Notes: a model not told the origin generated them from the letters alone. Shown: positions 22,385 to 31,803, counted from the first letter of the stretch. The stretch: DNA of 64,000 nt from Sanderia malayensis (GCA_013076295.1 RQOL01000915.1:1488001-1552000); one strand, 5' to 3'. Numbers and translations are program-made.

Positions 22385-24404
22385 TCCAACATAAAGTGTA
22401 TGTCACCACCAACGGTTGCAGATGGAACAGGGAGATCTTTACAATCACCAATAGAGCTATAAGATTCACAAATATCTTTGAAGGCATCTTCGAGTGTGTA
22501 TTGTGGAAAAGTTGCTGTGATTTCCTCCAAGCATATCCCAGATAATGATGCTATTTTGCCGTTGTGCATGGGAATTTTGACGTTGTATGTGCCAAGAGTA
22601 GGTTGAATTGCTGTATTGCCAACTCCACCAATTTGTATTGTGCGGGAAGATTCTTGTTTACCATTCTTTCCAAGCATGTTGACAGCTGACTTCTTGACTA
22701 TAAAATCGCTACAACCATTGTCAAAGAAGACAGTGTAATCCTTATTGTCGATGTTGATTGTTTGGAGCAAATAAATACCTTGGTCATCTGACCAACCATC
22801 TTTTGAGGTGTCTGACTTGTAACATCTATTTGCGTGAAATGACAAACTGATATTTTTAGCAAATGGAGGAAGATTGACATTTTGAATACACCTTTGCTTG
22901 TACCGTTCCAGAAGGTCTTTGTTGTCGTTGGGATCTTTATGCTCTTCACATACAAGGATATGCTTTCTGATGGAAAACTTTGAGTGAGATGGATGCTGAC
23001 AGACAAAATGTCTTTGACATCGTCCTTCTTTGTGTTTGGTTGAGGTCACTGTAGCACCAGGGTAGAGGCATTGATAGCAGAGTCCCTTTTCTTTGAGGAG
23101 TGAAAATCTACTGGCTGGATTTAATTCAGCAAACTTTTTGCATGTATAATACTGAATAATCTTACTCCCCCCAGGGCCTGCGGTAGAAACATGCTCACAA
23201 GTCCCATCTTCAGCATCACATATGAAGCAGATCGGATTGGACAGTGTTGAAGGTGTTGCAAAAGGTACTGAACTATACGTTGGACCATGCCTTTGAGATT
23301 GACTCTTGATTGGCTTTGACTCCTTGAAAGATTTCGAAAACTTCATATTTGAATCGGTTGTTGAGTTGAAAATTTGTAACTTTTGCTGCTGCAATTTCTG
23401 CTCTTTTTCCCGAAATTGGGAAAACTTCTTCCACGTTTCTTTAGGACTAAGATCTTCATCACCGATGCTTGTCAACCATCTTGATAGTCTGGCATCACCA
23501 AGCAAACAACAGATTCGTTGAAGCCCGTCACCAAAATACAAGTGCTGCTCTAGCTTGTGAGTTTCTGCCAACAGCATGAGCTCTTTCACGAGGTTGATGA
23601 GTTTGCTCAATGTGTTGATTGTTGCTTCAGCGTCCTTGAATCTAACCAGGGGTTCCATGGTCGAGAGTTGGTTGAGCTTCTTTATTAACATGAGCTTGAC
23701 ATCACCATATGCAAATTGTAGTTAACTCCATATGGCGTCAATATCGCTAAGAGACTTGACCATGCTCAGGGCTGGATCTTTCAAATGATTATTCTTCAAA
23801 AGCTCTGGTAACAAATGTGTTGGGGTCGTTCGCTCATACAGCTGATTGAAATTTGACTTAAACGTATAAAAGTCAATCACATCTGAATACCCAGAAAACT
23901 TTTCAAGTCTAATGTTAAGCATTGATTCACTCAAAAGTTTTTGTTTATAAGCATCACGCTCCGTAAATTATAATTTACCAAATCCGTATAAGCTGACTTC
24001 ATGCTGACCAAATCTTCATAGCGTGTACCAATTTCCTTGATTCCATGTAAGATCTCAGTATTATTGACGGGTGTTTGCAATATTGATTCATACTGTTGTG
24101 CGATCTTTCTCACTTGTTGATTCTGTGATGACAGTTCTGTCTTGAGCTGGATGAGATCAACATCAGTAACAGTATCTGGTTTCACACTGAAGTCGATTTC
24201 CAACTCTTTGATGTTTCGAATGATTTCATCCATCATAAACAGGGCTGAACGTTCTTTGCAAAAAGCTGCTTCAATGTTGTTCTTACTTCGAACAAGATTT
24301 CCCTTGTGTTTATGCTCATTTGCTTCTTTAATGTACATTTTGATATCAAAAAGTGCTTGCCCAGGTGGATCTGTTAGCTCGTGGTACTGATTGCCATTTT
24401 TCAT
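22381..24404 (-). pseudogene. gag: BEL2 gag and protease
   Basis: Gag begins with ATG at 24404, just inside the LTR, and reads a helical N-terminal region (KMYIKEANEHKHKGNLVRS) to 23931. There it overlaps, in another frame, with the DUF1759-type part (RLEKFSGYSDVIDFYTFKSN). An in-frame TAA follows at 23722-23724, and the same frame continues to 22381. It includes several Cys/His clusters (CFICDAEDGTCEH; KGLCYQCLYPGA; CQRHFVCQHPSH) and a protease with FFDNGCSDFIV, where DNG stands in place of the usual DTG or DSG. The frame ends next to the start of Pol with a one-base offset. Confidence 0.82.
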
Positions 24405-24407
24405 CAA

Positions 24408-24635
24408 ACGAAAAACAAACAAACAAAAGTTTACCAGGTAGGCCAATGCAAATAAAGACATGTCCACTCACTTGACGTGCAAGACTGAACTGAAAAACTG
24501 AGACTGAGTAAAAAAGAAGGAGTGGCAATCTAAATGCACACAAACAAAATACAAACAAACATGGTTACTATGGTTACCAAAATGACTAATCCATAATGGA
24601 TGACATAAATTTTTTTTACGTAACATAAACTTTAC
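24408..24635 (-). repeat. BEL2 5' LTR
   Basis: Right copy of the 228-bp repeat. On the minus strand its inner edge is four bases from the gag ATG. Confidence 0.85.
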
Positions 24636-25459
24636 AGAACCGACTGACACATAAAACCACGACCAACGTCTGGTATAATCCGGTGACGCCGAAATAACAT
24701 TTTATGAATATTTTAGACATTTCAATTTCTTTTCACCTGAAGTATCTCTTAATTTTCTTATTACGAACATGTTTAAAAATATTTCCTAAAAACATTTTCT
24801 ATTAAGTTGAGGAGTTGAGCAAACTGGCGAAACTTATTCGGACAGTAGAAAATGTCAGTAAGCACTAAATTTATTATTATTATTATTATTATTTATAAAC
24901 ATTTCGTTTCAACTATTAAATCTCATTTTTCATAGCAATTTAACCTCCCCTCTAATGCGCCAACAGTTTATTGATCATGTTACATACCGTATTTTCACTC
25001 TTGCAAAATTTAAAAACGAGGGAAAATTTTTCGTCAACCTCGCGAGAACGAATGGCCTGTTTTAATTGGTTCTCGTTCGCACAATATTTCTTTGCGAAAA
25101 ATTCAACCTCTGTTCCCCAATATACTTTACAATCACCTGAAGTTTTCTTAGTACGCTACAACCTTCCATTTCCTCCCATGTTAGAGGACATTGTTATAAC
25201 TACATCAAACCATTTTAAACAACACTCGCTCTCCTTTTAGTTTAAGTTTACAGATCCCTATGCCATTCAATTGGGAGAGAATAATATATGGCCCCCGCCC
25301 CCCCCACCTTACTTGGACATCGCTCCCACACTCATCTCGGAGGCAATAACAATGAAAATCCCACCCCACATTTATTGAAGATCACTCTTCTACTCAGGTC
25401 AAATGCCAAAACAACAAAATCCCAACCCACTTTTGTTTAACATCGCTGATCCACTCGCG
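24636..25459. other. AT-rich gap with an (ATT)n microsatellite
   Basis: No recognisable gene. (ATT)n occupies about 24871-24893. Short frames here lack motifs. Confidence 0.5.
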
Positions 25460-26092
25460 TCAAAGGCCAACCGTAGGGAGGTGGCGCGCAAAGCGCGCCA
25501 GCCTCAAAAGTGATGGGCTATGGTTTGAATGTGTCACATTGATCGCTGCTTGTCTTCTTTCCTTATCAAAATTATCAATAACCCAAATCATATTTGCATT
25601 TGTTGATTCTGGGTGATAATAATTCTCTTGTAACCTTTTTATCCTCAAATCGTTTTTAATCTGATTATCCTCTAACATTCGGATTTCTTGAACATCTAAC
25701 TGTTCTGTTCTATCAACCTTACTTTTTACCATATTCCTCATTTTGTCTACCTTCACTTGGACATTTTTCTCTTCAAATAATTCCTTATCCTTATTTACTT
25801 TACTTCTTATTTCTCTCATTTCTCTTTCAAGTTTCAAGCCTAAATTCCTCTGCTCATCTAATAACTCACCAATTAACTCTGTATCAATTGCACTCTTTTT
25901 ATCTTCTCTTTTCAATGCAATAAGTTGCCTTTTCAACTCACTCACCTCTTTCTCCAAATTCTTCTCTGATTTCTTTGACTGACTTGCCAATTCTGTATTT
26001 CGCTTCCATTCTAAATTTCTGATCTGTTCATCTATAGGCAGCAATTTCTCCTCATGTGATAGTTGTAACAGATCTCTTACACTTACTTCCAT
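25460..26092 (-). CDS. coiled-coil protein of unknown function
   Basis: A 210-residue frame starts with a well-placed ATG at 26092 and is uninterrupted. It is dominated by charged heptad-like stretches (KNLEKEVSELKRQLIALK, QRNLGLKLEREMREIRSK), predicted from the pattern to be a long coiled coil. A Trp-containing segment follows (ANMIWVIDNFDKERRQ). The last 20 residues (LLRLARFARHLP) overlap a GC-rich hairpin and may not be original. It is the leftmost frame of the virus-like island and is transcribed in the same direction as the basic peptide and minor-capsid-like gene. I do not recognise the family; a structural or tail-fibre-like role would be guesswork. Confidence 0.55.
   Translation of the reverse strand: MEVSVRDLLQLSHEEKLLPIDEQIRNLEWKRNTELASQSKKSEKNLEKEVSELKRQLIALKREDKKSAIDTELIGELLDEQRNLGLKLEREMREIRSKVNKDKELFEEKNVQVKVDKMRNMVKSKVDRTEQLDVQEIRMLEDNQIKNDLRIKRLQENYYHPESTNANMIWVIDNFDKERRQAAINVTHSNHSPSLLRLARFARHLPTVGL
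25478..25505. repeat. GC-rich perfect hairpin
   Basis: TGGCGCGC and GCGCGCCA flank an AAA loop, and the outer bases GAGG/CCTC extend the stem. It stands out in a very AT-rich region and may mark an element end or a small dispersed repeat. Confidence 0.65.
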
Positions 26093-26226
26093 TTTGATTA
26101 CACTTTATTACTTCAATTTCTTTCACTCATTTCATTTTAAATTGTTTTATTCACCCCTTTCTTAAAACATTTTAAATGAGTATCACTTCCTGTTCATTTA
26201 TTAAACATACAGCAACTTCCCATTGT

Positions 26227-26511
26227 TCACCAATTTATTTTGAAGACTTGTACACGAATATATTCACTTTGAGTAGTCCATATTTTCAAACCTTGTGTTG
26301 AAAAATAATATAACAATTTTGCAATTCTCCCATTCCCATCCGCAAAAAGATGAATCCATAAAAATCTTACTATAGACTCAAAAGGGCTCAATCTTTCTTG
26401 TTGCGTAATCAATTTTTGTAACTCACTTTCAAATTTATCCGGATAACAATAATAATACAACAGTCTTTGATCGGTACAAAAAATCAAAATTGCTTTGAAA
26501 ATCAGAAACAT
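26227..26511 (-). pseudogene. Fic-domain fragment, N-terminus lost to a Penelope remnant
   Basis: The frame contains the Fic core motif as HLFADGNGRIAKLL, close to the family consensus HxFx(D/E)GNGRxxR. The active-site His, Phe, Asp and GNGR are kept, and the last Arg is Lys. The preceding helix (SPFESIVRFLWI) also fits. Fic enzymes transfer AMP or related groups to protein hydroxyls. The first nine codons (to about 26487) come from the Penelope remnant, so the start is artificial and the upstream half of the domain is missing. I see no inhibitory helix. It lies among virus-like genes, which could mean it was cargo of that element. Confidence 0.6.
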
Positions 26512-26679
26512 AGCAAAACATAAATACTAAAGCTTTTCGTCTGACACTCATCAGAGTAGTACGGCAACAACAACAACGACAACCCAGAATGTCCTCAAAA
26601 CTACAGTGATGATTGTTTTCACATTATCGGCAGAGCTAGGTTCATGTTTCGCTATGTTTCCGATTTTCAAAGCAATTTT
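26487..26679. mobile_element. short Penelope-like remnant with inverted 3' ends
   Basis: Both ends carry the 3'-terminal sequence of the Penelope-like element at 48972-50923 (GCTTTGAAAATC-GAAACATAGC), in opposite orientations. The middle, on the plus strand, reads a piece of the endonuclease C-terminus (NPECPQNYSDDCFHIIGR). This is a severely truncated, rearranged copy. Confidence 0.7.
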
Positions 26680-26791
26680 AATAATAATACACTTTCCCTT
26701 CAAATTTTGTACACCTAACATTTCATGAAAACTCTGAAACCGATTGATTTTTCATTATATATGAATGTGCTTCTTTTATCATTTCTAACAT

Positions 26792-27034
26792 TTAATCATT
26801 TTTAACATTTTCACCCGCTAACACTCGATCAACCGCCTTTTGTCCAAAATCTTTTAAAACAGGAAGTATAATTTTTTTTGTAGATTTTAGTCCTTGCTTT
26901 TTCAAAACTGGTATTGCAGCTTTAACAGCTCTTTTGAAAATAGACCCAGCTTTCTTGAAAATAGTACCTACTCCTCTCCCACGCTCGGAAGCATAGAAAT
27001 ATGGAGTTGATTTGTAAATTGGAAAATCATACAT
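26792..27034 (-). CDS. small basic peptide resembling Polinton/adenovirus-type minor virion protein
   Basis: This intact 80-residue frame has an N-terminal Tyr/Pro-rich start, then GRGVGTIFKKAGSIF and repeated basic helices (KRAVKAAIPVLKKQG, KKIILPVLKDFGQKAV). Its length, Gly-rich head and amphipathic Lys-rich helices recall the core or membrane-active peptides of adenoviruses and Polinton/adintovirus elements. That comparison is from general features; no specific orthology is claimed. It sits 0.1 kb downstream of the minor-capsid-like gene on the same strand, which supports the idea of a structural gene cluster. Confidence 0.5.
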   Translation of the reverse strand: MYDFPIYKSTPYFYASERGRGVGTIFKKAGSIFKRAVKAAIPVLKKQGLKSTKKIILPVLKDFGQKAVDRVLAGENVKND

Positions 27035-27038
27035 GCTT

Positions 27039-27168
27039 TCTTCTAAAATGTAGCAAGAATGTTAGAATTCTACAAAAATTTTCTTCTAAAATGTAGAAAA
27101 ATTTTCTTCTAAATTCTACAAAAACTTTCTTCTAAAATGTAGCAAGAATGTTAAAATTCTACAAAATT
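27039..27168. repeat. short interleaved repeats of TTCTTCTAAAATGTAG / ATTCTACAAAA
   Basis: The two complementary motifs alternate several times between the basic-peptide gene and the minor-capsid-like gene and overlap the latter's last codons. They could form hairpins near the transcript 3' end. Confidence 0.65.
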
Positions 27169-28347
27169 CAGCACATGTTTGTTAATCTTCAATGGAATGA
27201 AACGTAACAATGGTGTGCTAATTTTTTCGACTACACGATAGTCTAGCATGGAGCAATATATAAACATATTCTTCCCTTCTGCGTTGACTTGGAAATCTAG
27301 ATCACCAGTCACATCAGTTGTTCTTTCAATAGTCTTGAATGTATGATTTGATAGTAATCCAATAGGTGGATCTAGACTATTTGTAAACGGGCAAGGTGTC
27401 CATCTCACATCTCTATAATAAACATTATTTATATTGCGACTATATTCCTGCACATCTTCAACAAAACCAAACAATTTACATAAATCTTTTCCCATTGCAA
27501 TTCTTTTCGCATACTTTGGAAATGTTATCTTGACTTTTGAATCCACAATTGAAAACTCTGGTCCGCCTTCATAAGGTAAACCTAAATCAGTTACATACTC
27601 TTTCAGTTCCCCCTCTTGTTTTTTTACGTTTTCATTGAAAATTGCAACGAATTCTCTCATTGTGAATTTTTTAATAGTATCTCCACTCGAGATTTCATCA
27701 TAGAAGTCGCGATATTGTATCCATCTCTCAGGTTTATCTGCTGCTTGATTCCATTTTTTCGTATATTCATTACTTGACGCTACTCTCACATTGAACGCAT
27801 CAAAGCCAACCTTATCAGTGCCAAGTTGCATCAATCCACACATTTTCCAACTATTATAAACACCATGTTTAAATTGATCACTCAGCTCATAGATCATTTC
27901 TACCAGCGCCACTTCCCATTTTCCATGTAAATGTAACTGTTCTTTAAGTTTTATTTTTCCATCAGAATCAGTAGGACATGTGAGGTAAAAATCATTAATC
28001 ACGAATGATAAATCAATTTGACAATTTTCTTCAAATTTATCTGATATATCTTCCAGAGTTTCCCAGTTGATAATTTTAATATCGAATGTTTTTATGTTAG
28101 ATCTTGTTACTCTATACGCTGCTGGATTTATAGTTGATCTGTGAATTGATTTTGAATCGTCAATAACTAGCCCCAATAGAGGAACAGCATCCTTACTTAT
28201 AATGAAATCACAACAAACAGCAAACACTTTTTCACTCTCATCTTTTTCTTTTTTATTTTCTGTGAAAAAATCCGTCTTGATAAAGAAATTAGTTATCGTT
28301 ATCGAAGTTATCGAAATTATCCGTCTCGAAATCCCTTCAAACGTCAA
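27151..28347 (-). CDS. Polinton/adintovirus-type minor capsid (penton-like, F54H12.2-like) protein
   Basis: This intact frame of about 398 residues on the minus strand contains LHGKWEVALVEMIYELSD near residues 140-155. It matches my memory of the 'GEWEVALTEI' signature in the F54H12.2-like protein encoded by Polinton-type elements and taken to be the minor (vertex) capsid protein. A conserved C-terminal block (ISTPLLRFIPLK) precedes the end. The N-terminal 30 residues are atypical, and the true start may be downstream. It is divergently arranged with the gene at 28686 around a shared promoter region. The major capsid gene, protease, DNA polymerase B and integrase of such elements are absent here. 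Confidence 0.65.
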   Translation of the reverse strand: MTFEGISRRIISITSITITNFFIKTDFFTENKKEKDESEKVFAVCCDFIISKDAVPLLGLVIDDSKSIHRSTINPAAYRVTRSNIKTFDIKIINWETLEDISDKFEENCQIDLSFVINDFYLTCPTDSDGKIKLKEQLHLHGKWEVALVEMIYELSDQFKHGVYNSWKMCGLMQLGTDKVGFDAFNVRVASSNEYTKKWNQAADKPERWIQYRDFYDEISSGDTIKKFTMREFVAIFNENVKKQEGELKEYVTDLGLPYEGGPEFSIVDSKVKITFPKYAKRIAMGKDLCKLFGFVEDVQEYSRNINNVYYRDVRWTPCPFTNSLDPPIGLLSNHTFKTIERTTDVTGDLDFQVNAEGKNMFIYCSMLDYRVVEKISTPLLRFIPLKINKHVLNFVEF

Positions 28348-28355
28348 TGAAGACG

Positions 28356-28640
28356 CGATTTGATTGGTTAATCGTTACATACATCATTTGAATGTTCTCG
28401 AATGTTCTTTCGAAATTTCCAGTCTTTATTGAAAGGTGGTGTTAGCGTTCGAAATTCGAACTTTGATGAAGATGTGATTTGATTGGTTAATGGTTACATC
28501 ATCATTCGAATGTTCTAGAACATTTGATGCAATTCAATTCAAAGAACATCTTTTCATGATCAGGATCGAAACTTTCATGAGACCAATAGCAGAGGTTGTG
28601 ATTGGCTAATCATCATTCGAATGGTGTAATATATATAGAA
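28356..28640. promoter_or_regulatory. bidirectional promoter region: three CCAAT + heat-shock-element modules and a TATA box
   Basis: The module GATTTGATTGGTTAAT-GTTACATCATCATTCGAATGTTC occurs near 28357 and 28475, and in reduced form near 28597. Each has an inverted CCAAT box (ATTGG). The first is followed by GAA-TG-TTC-TC-GAA-TG-TTC (28390-28407), four contiguous nGAAn pentamers. The second contains GAATGTTCTAGAA (28508-28520), three contiguous pentamers. TAATATATATAG (28628-28639) is a TATA box for the rightward gene. Heat-shock factor binds arrays of alternating nGAAn units; binding here is an inference. Confidence 0.6.
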
Positions 28641-28685
28641 GTGACTTTAGATGATTGATCAAATATCTCATATCAAACTGATAAA

Positions 28686-29160
28686 ATGTTGAAGGCTTCC
28701 CATGCTGCGTTGATGGATATGGAATATATACAAGTGTCGAATAATCACAAATGTGTGAGCAAAGTTGGAATAATGCTTGCGGATGGAATAACTTGTTTCG
28801 AATACGAATTTATTCCTTGTGTCAAATATAGACTCTTAACAGAAATGTGGAAACGAACATATTGGTATTGTAGGCAAAAGATTCATCATCTGAACTATTA
28901 ACCCTGAAGATGCTTCATTTTCTTGTGAAGATGCAATATCCGTGATTAAAGACGTCCTAGAGTAGAATGGTGTGGATAGGGTATTCTATAAAGGGGGCGA
29001 TATTGAGCGGGCGATCTGCGAACAGATTAATATGCCTTCGAAAAATATTGAAGAATTCGGGGCCCCCCAGGCAATGTCTCATGATCCGTTAAAAGAGTTA
29101 AAAGAAAATTACATATATTTGAACAATTCTATATTTTTAGATGATGATTATTTTAATTGA
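28686..29160 (+). pseudogene. unknown conserved protein of the virus-like island, broken
   Basis: The frame opens with ATG at 28686, about 45 bases after the TATA box, and runs to 28901. The sequence then continues one frame away after CATCTGAACTAT (NPEDASFSCEDAISVIKDV), meets a TAG near 28964, and goes on to 29160 (VDRVFYKGGDIERAICEQI; IEEFGAPQAM). The pattern YWYCRQKIHHLN, then VFYKG, then a Gly-x-Pro block resembles an uncharacterised protein often seen near Polinton-type genes; this is from memory. It has two lesions and is a pseudogene here. Confidence 0.45.
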
Positions 29161-29316
29161 AAAATGCTGGATTTATTTCGCGTACTATTTCACGTTAGAG
29201 CTTGAAGAGTATATAAAAGAAATTGTTTTTCCTTCTCATAAATAATTTCTATAAACATATAGACAATTTAAAACACTGTAAAAACACTTTAAAACACTTT
29301 AAACTACAACAAATTA

Positions 29317-29562
29317 TTAAAAATGACCATAGCGGGGGACCCATCGGATTCTGGCCAATTCAAAAACTTGTTCTCTGAAATTAATCATTGTTGATAAAAA
29401 GTTTAAGTTCTCTGTGCTAGCATTAGCATATCTCATCACAGCCAATAATTGTTCTGGATTATTAATCTCATCTTCTTCATCCTCGTCTTCGATGCTCCGG
29501 CTATACCCGGGATTGACGACCATTGTTGGAGGGATGCCTCCATCAAATGCCATCATGGCCAT
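29317..29562 (-). CDS. small acidic hypothetical protein
   Basis: This 81-codon frame starts MAMMAFDGGIPP and has an acidic patch (SIEDEDEEDEIN). It diverges from the gene at 29762 across a heat-shock-element/TATA region. It has no recognisable domain and may be a chance frame; its position in a bidirectional pair mirrors the pair at 28347/28686. Confidence 0.35.
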   Translation of the reverse strand: MAMMAFDGGIPPTMVVNPGYSRSIEDEDEEDEINNPEQLLAVMRYANASTENLNFLSTMINFREQVFELARIRWVPRYGHF

Positions 29563-29647
29563 TTCGTTAACTGTGTCCTGCCATGGGCTCGGGAGATCTT
29601 GCCAGTCAGTATCCCCCGATGGAACCCACGGCTCTTCTAATGCTGTT

Positions 29648-29699
29648 GGAAGCTTCTGCTTCTGGAAACTTCTGGAACATCTTTAGACTTATATAAAAA
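29648..29699 (+). promoter_or_regulatory. heat-shock-element array directly upstream of a TATA box
   Basis: GGAAGCTTC is followed by TTC-TG-GAA-AC-TTC-TG-GAA (29660-29677), four contiguous pentamers in alternating orientation. TTATATAAAAAG (29689-29700) follows about 12 bases later. The ATG of the next gene is at 29762. This arrangement is like an animal hsp70-type promoter. Confidence 0.65.
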
Positions 29700-29761
29700 G
29701 ATAGTCGAGTAGATTTCATTTAACTATAAATCGTTGAAGAAGAAAGAAGTAATTAGTCAAG

Positions 29762-30366
29762 ATGTATCATTTTGAATCAAAAATCTCATTAGATGATATT
29801 GAAGAAACTGATGAGGTGGAAATTCTTTTTACATCATTTTGTAGTGAGGGTTTACCGTTTTCCCCAATGTATCATACAAATGTGTATTATAAAGCATTAG
29901 TTCAATTCATCAGAGGTGATCAACATACATATACAGCAAAACCTCTAAAGAATGGTGTGTGGGATATGTTTCGCAAAGAACAAGAAGGACACTGGGAGAA
30001 TGCCGATAAGCATGAAATAGATGGAGATGCGTCAAATTTTGAATCTGGGTCAACACTTGTCTACCTGTTTAAAAACTTGTTGGATATGTTATATGGTTAC
30101 TATCCTCCATTTTTAACGATTGAAGAAAAATCTTCAATTCTTCTGATGAAATTCCTACGTTAACGATCTGTGGTGATTGTGGTCGAGAATGGGATGGTTT
30201 CGCCCAGTGTGATTGCTATGGCATAATTTTCCAAAATGCTGAGACGGAAGATTCAGAAGATGAAAAAATGTCTATACCAGAAGATGAAAAAATGCCTATA
30301 TCAGAAGAAGATCCAGAAGATGAAACAATGCCTACATCGGAAGAAAGAAGAAGATTCCCAAGATGA
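29762..30366 (+). pseudogene. unknown protein with C-terminal CxxC zinc-ribbon-like motif and acidic repeats
   Basis: ATG at 29762 opens a frame to 30163 (CSEGLPFSPMYHTNVYYKAL; TLVYLFKNLLDMLYG). From about 30138 a shifted frame continues with ICGDCGREWDGFAQCDC, four cysteines in a CxxC pair pattern, and then a Glu/Asp-rich tail of repeated PEDEKMP-type units to about 30366. The family and function are unknown. The upstream heat-shock-element/TATA region and downstream AATAAA signals suggest a real transcription unit. The frameshift, if not an unseen small intron, makes it a pseudogene. Confidence 0.45.
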
Positions 30367-30400
30367 AAAACGTCTATATCAGAAGATGACAAAATGTCTA
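30240..30400 (+). repeat. imperfect tandem repeat coding an acidic tail
   Basis: Units of the form CCAGAAGATGAAAAAATG recur with small changes and encode Glu/Asp-rich residues. Confidence 0.6.
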
Positions 30401-30431
30401 TATACACATACTGCATGCTGCACATGTTGTG

Positions 30432-30522
30432 CTTAAAATTGTTATAAAATAAAGTTAGTATGATGAAAAATTTACTGCATATGTTACGTTTAAAATTGTT
30501 ATAAAATAAAGTTAGTATGATG
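30432..30522 (+). terminator. duplicated poly(A) signal region
   Basis: AAAATTGTTATAAAATAAAG followed by TTAGTATGATG occurs twice about 55 bases apart, each time with AATAAA. This fits the 3' end of the transcript from 29762. Confidence 0.5.
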
Positions 30523-30539
30523 GAAATTTATGGCTCATT

Positions 30540-31080
30540 TTTCTAAATTCTACTAATATATAAATTGTAAAAACTTTCTAGATCATTCCAGATTCTAGAA
30601 GTTTCTGATTTCTCATTTCTCATGACAGAGATTTGACGCGTACATTCGAACGTCGAATTCGAAAGTTTCTGATTGGTTGTTTGAATTCAATCTCGAGCCG
30701 AGAATGTGAATTTTTCAGTTCCTTGATATTTTGTGTTTTCTTGCGATTTATTTAACAAATTCTTATCATCTAATAAGTGCATAAAAAATATGAAATAATT
30801 CATTCAATATAATCAAGAGATTTTCTTTTTATTAGTGTAAAAATCTTTTTCATAAACAAAACCGTTTTTTAGTTATTACGCTATTTATAGGTTTTTTATC
30901 AGCTTTGGCGATGTTTTGCAACTTCAAACTAACTTTCCACAACCTTCCCGTTATCGTTTTCGATTATTTTTTTCACTGTTCATGCTTTTTTTAATTCTCG
31001 AAGATTCTCGTGCATGCGTGATCTTAACACTAAAATAAAATAAAAATTCTACTGCGCATGCGTGGGCCAGGACGCCCACT
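30540..31080. promoter_or_regulatory. gene-free AT-rich stretch with further heat-shock-element-like sites
   Basis: TTC-TA-GAA-GT-TTC (30593-30605) and TTC-TC-GAA-GA-TTC (30995-31007) are each three contiguous pentamers. An inverted CCAAT box lies at 30671. A TATA-like AATATATAAATT lies near 30555. No intact gene lies next to them on the right, so they may be relics of a lost gene's promoter. Confidence 0.45.
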
Positions 31081-31084
31081 TCCT

Positions 31085-31803
31085 CTCCTACTCATAATGT
31101 TGTCAATTGACTCCTTTGTCTTTCATTATTAAGGACAACTTGATAGTCTACATTTGTTGCAATTTCTTTTGTAGTTTTACCTTGTGGAAATGGAGTTTGC
31201 CATAAAATAAAAACTGTTACAGTTTTATGATGTGAACACTTTGAATAATTGAGCTACATCAGTATCATTTCACATTTCACTCATCAAATCATCCAATACT
31301 ATTATTCCGTTTTCAGCTTGCTCCAATTTCTCTAACCCTTTTATAAACTAAACATGATTTTCACCAAATTCATTCTTCAGTTTGTCAAATAACTCTTTTT
31401 ATTCAACTCCATAAAACCATAATATATTCTTTAATAACTTTCCTTTGTGATCATTTGTCACAGTTTTCCATTTACTTAATAATTTTAATAACCAATATAT
31501 TTTCCCACATCCTGATTTACCGGTAAGTAACAGTGTAAATAGACTTTTTGAAGTAATATCTATCATATCCGGCTCCTCATTCGAAGTTCTATTCACTTCA
31601 GCATAAAATTGTTCTAAGATTATCATTTTCAATAAAACTGGATCTTCCCCATCTTGCCTCCCTTTCTTTGATGTACATAATAATACATCACTATATTTCC
31701 CAGCAACATCATTTTCATCATTCCCATCATCATCTGATATATAATATATATCTTCTATTTTTCGTTTTGTCATTTTGAAAACAATATTTTTCAATGATAT
31801 CAA
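31085..31803 (-). pseudogene. A32-like DNA-packaging ATPase, broken
   Basis: This is the genome-packaging ATPase of Polinton-type elements and large DNA viruses (FtsK/HerA superfamily). An acidic N-terminus (YYISDDDGND) leads into Walker A as LLTGKSGCGKIYWLL. After a stop at 31399 the same protein continues to the left: KLKNEFGEN, then Walker B as GIIVLDDLMSEM, and finally a block like GKTTKEIATNVDYQVVLN. Several in-frame stops (TAG, TGA, TAA) and a frame change destroy it. With the minor-capsid-like gene it identifies the island as a remnant of a Polinton/adintovirus-like element. Confidence 0.68.

Larger units (their letters stand above)
18418..24635 (-). mobile_element. second BEL/Pao LTR retrotransposon (BEL2)
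   Basis: Direct repeats of 228 bp at 18418-18645 and 24408-24635 differ at only about two positions. Between them lies a minus-strand gag, protease, reverse transcriptase, RNase H and integrase set. A polypurine tract abuts the left LTR. Near-identical LTRs argue for recent insertion even though the frames already hold several lesions. I could not find a target duplication, and the internal region starts almost directly with gag, leaving no room for a normal primer-binding site. Confidence 0.85.

Noticed and set aside
24636..24660. Target duplication for BEL2
   Set aside because: No short direct repeat was found at the two outer LTR edges; I do not claim one.
26487..26511. Start codon of the Fic frame
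   Set aside because: Lies in the Penelope remnant, so it is not the original start of the Fic protein.
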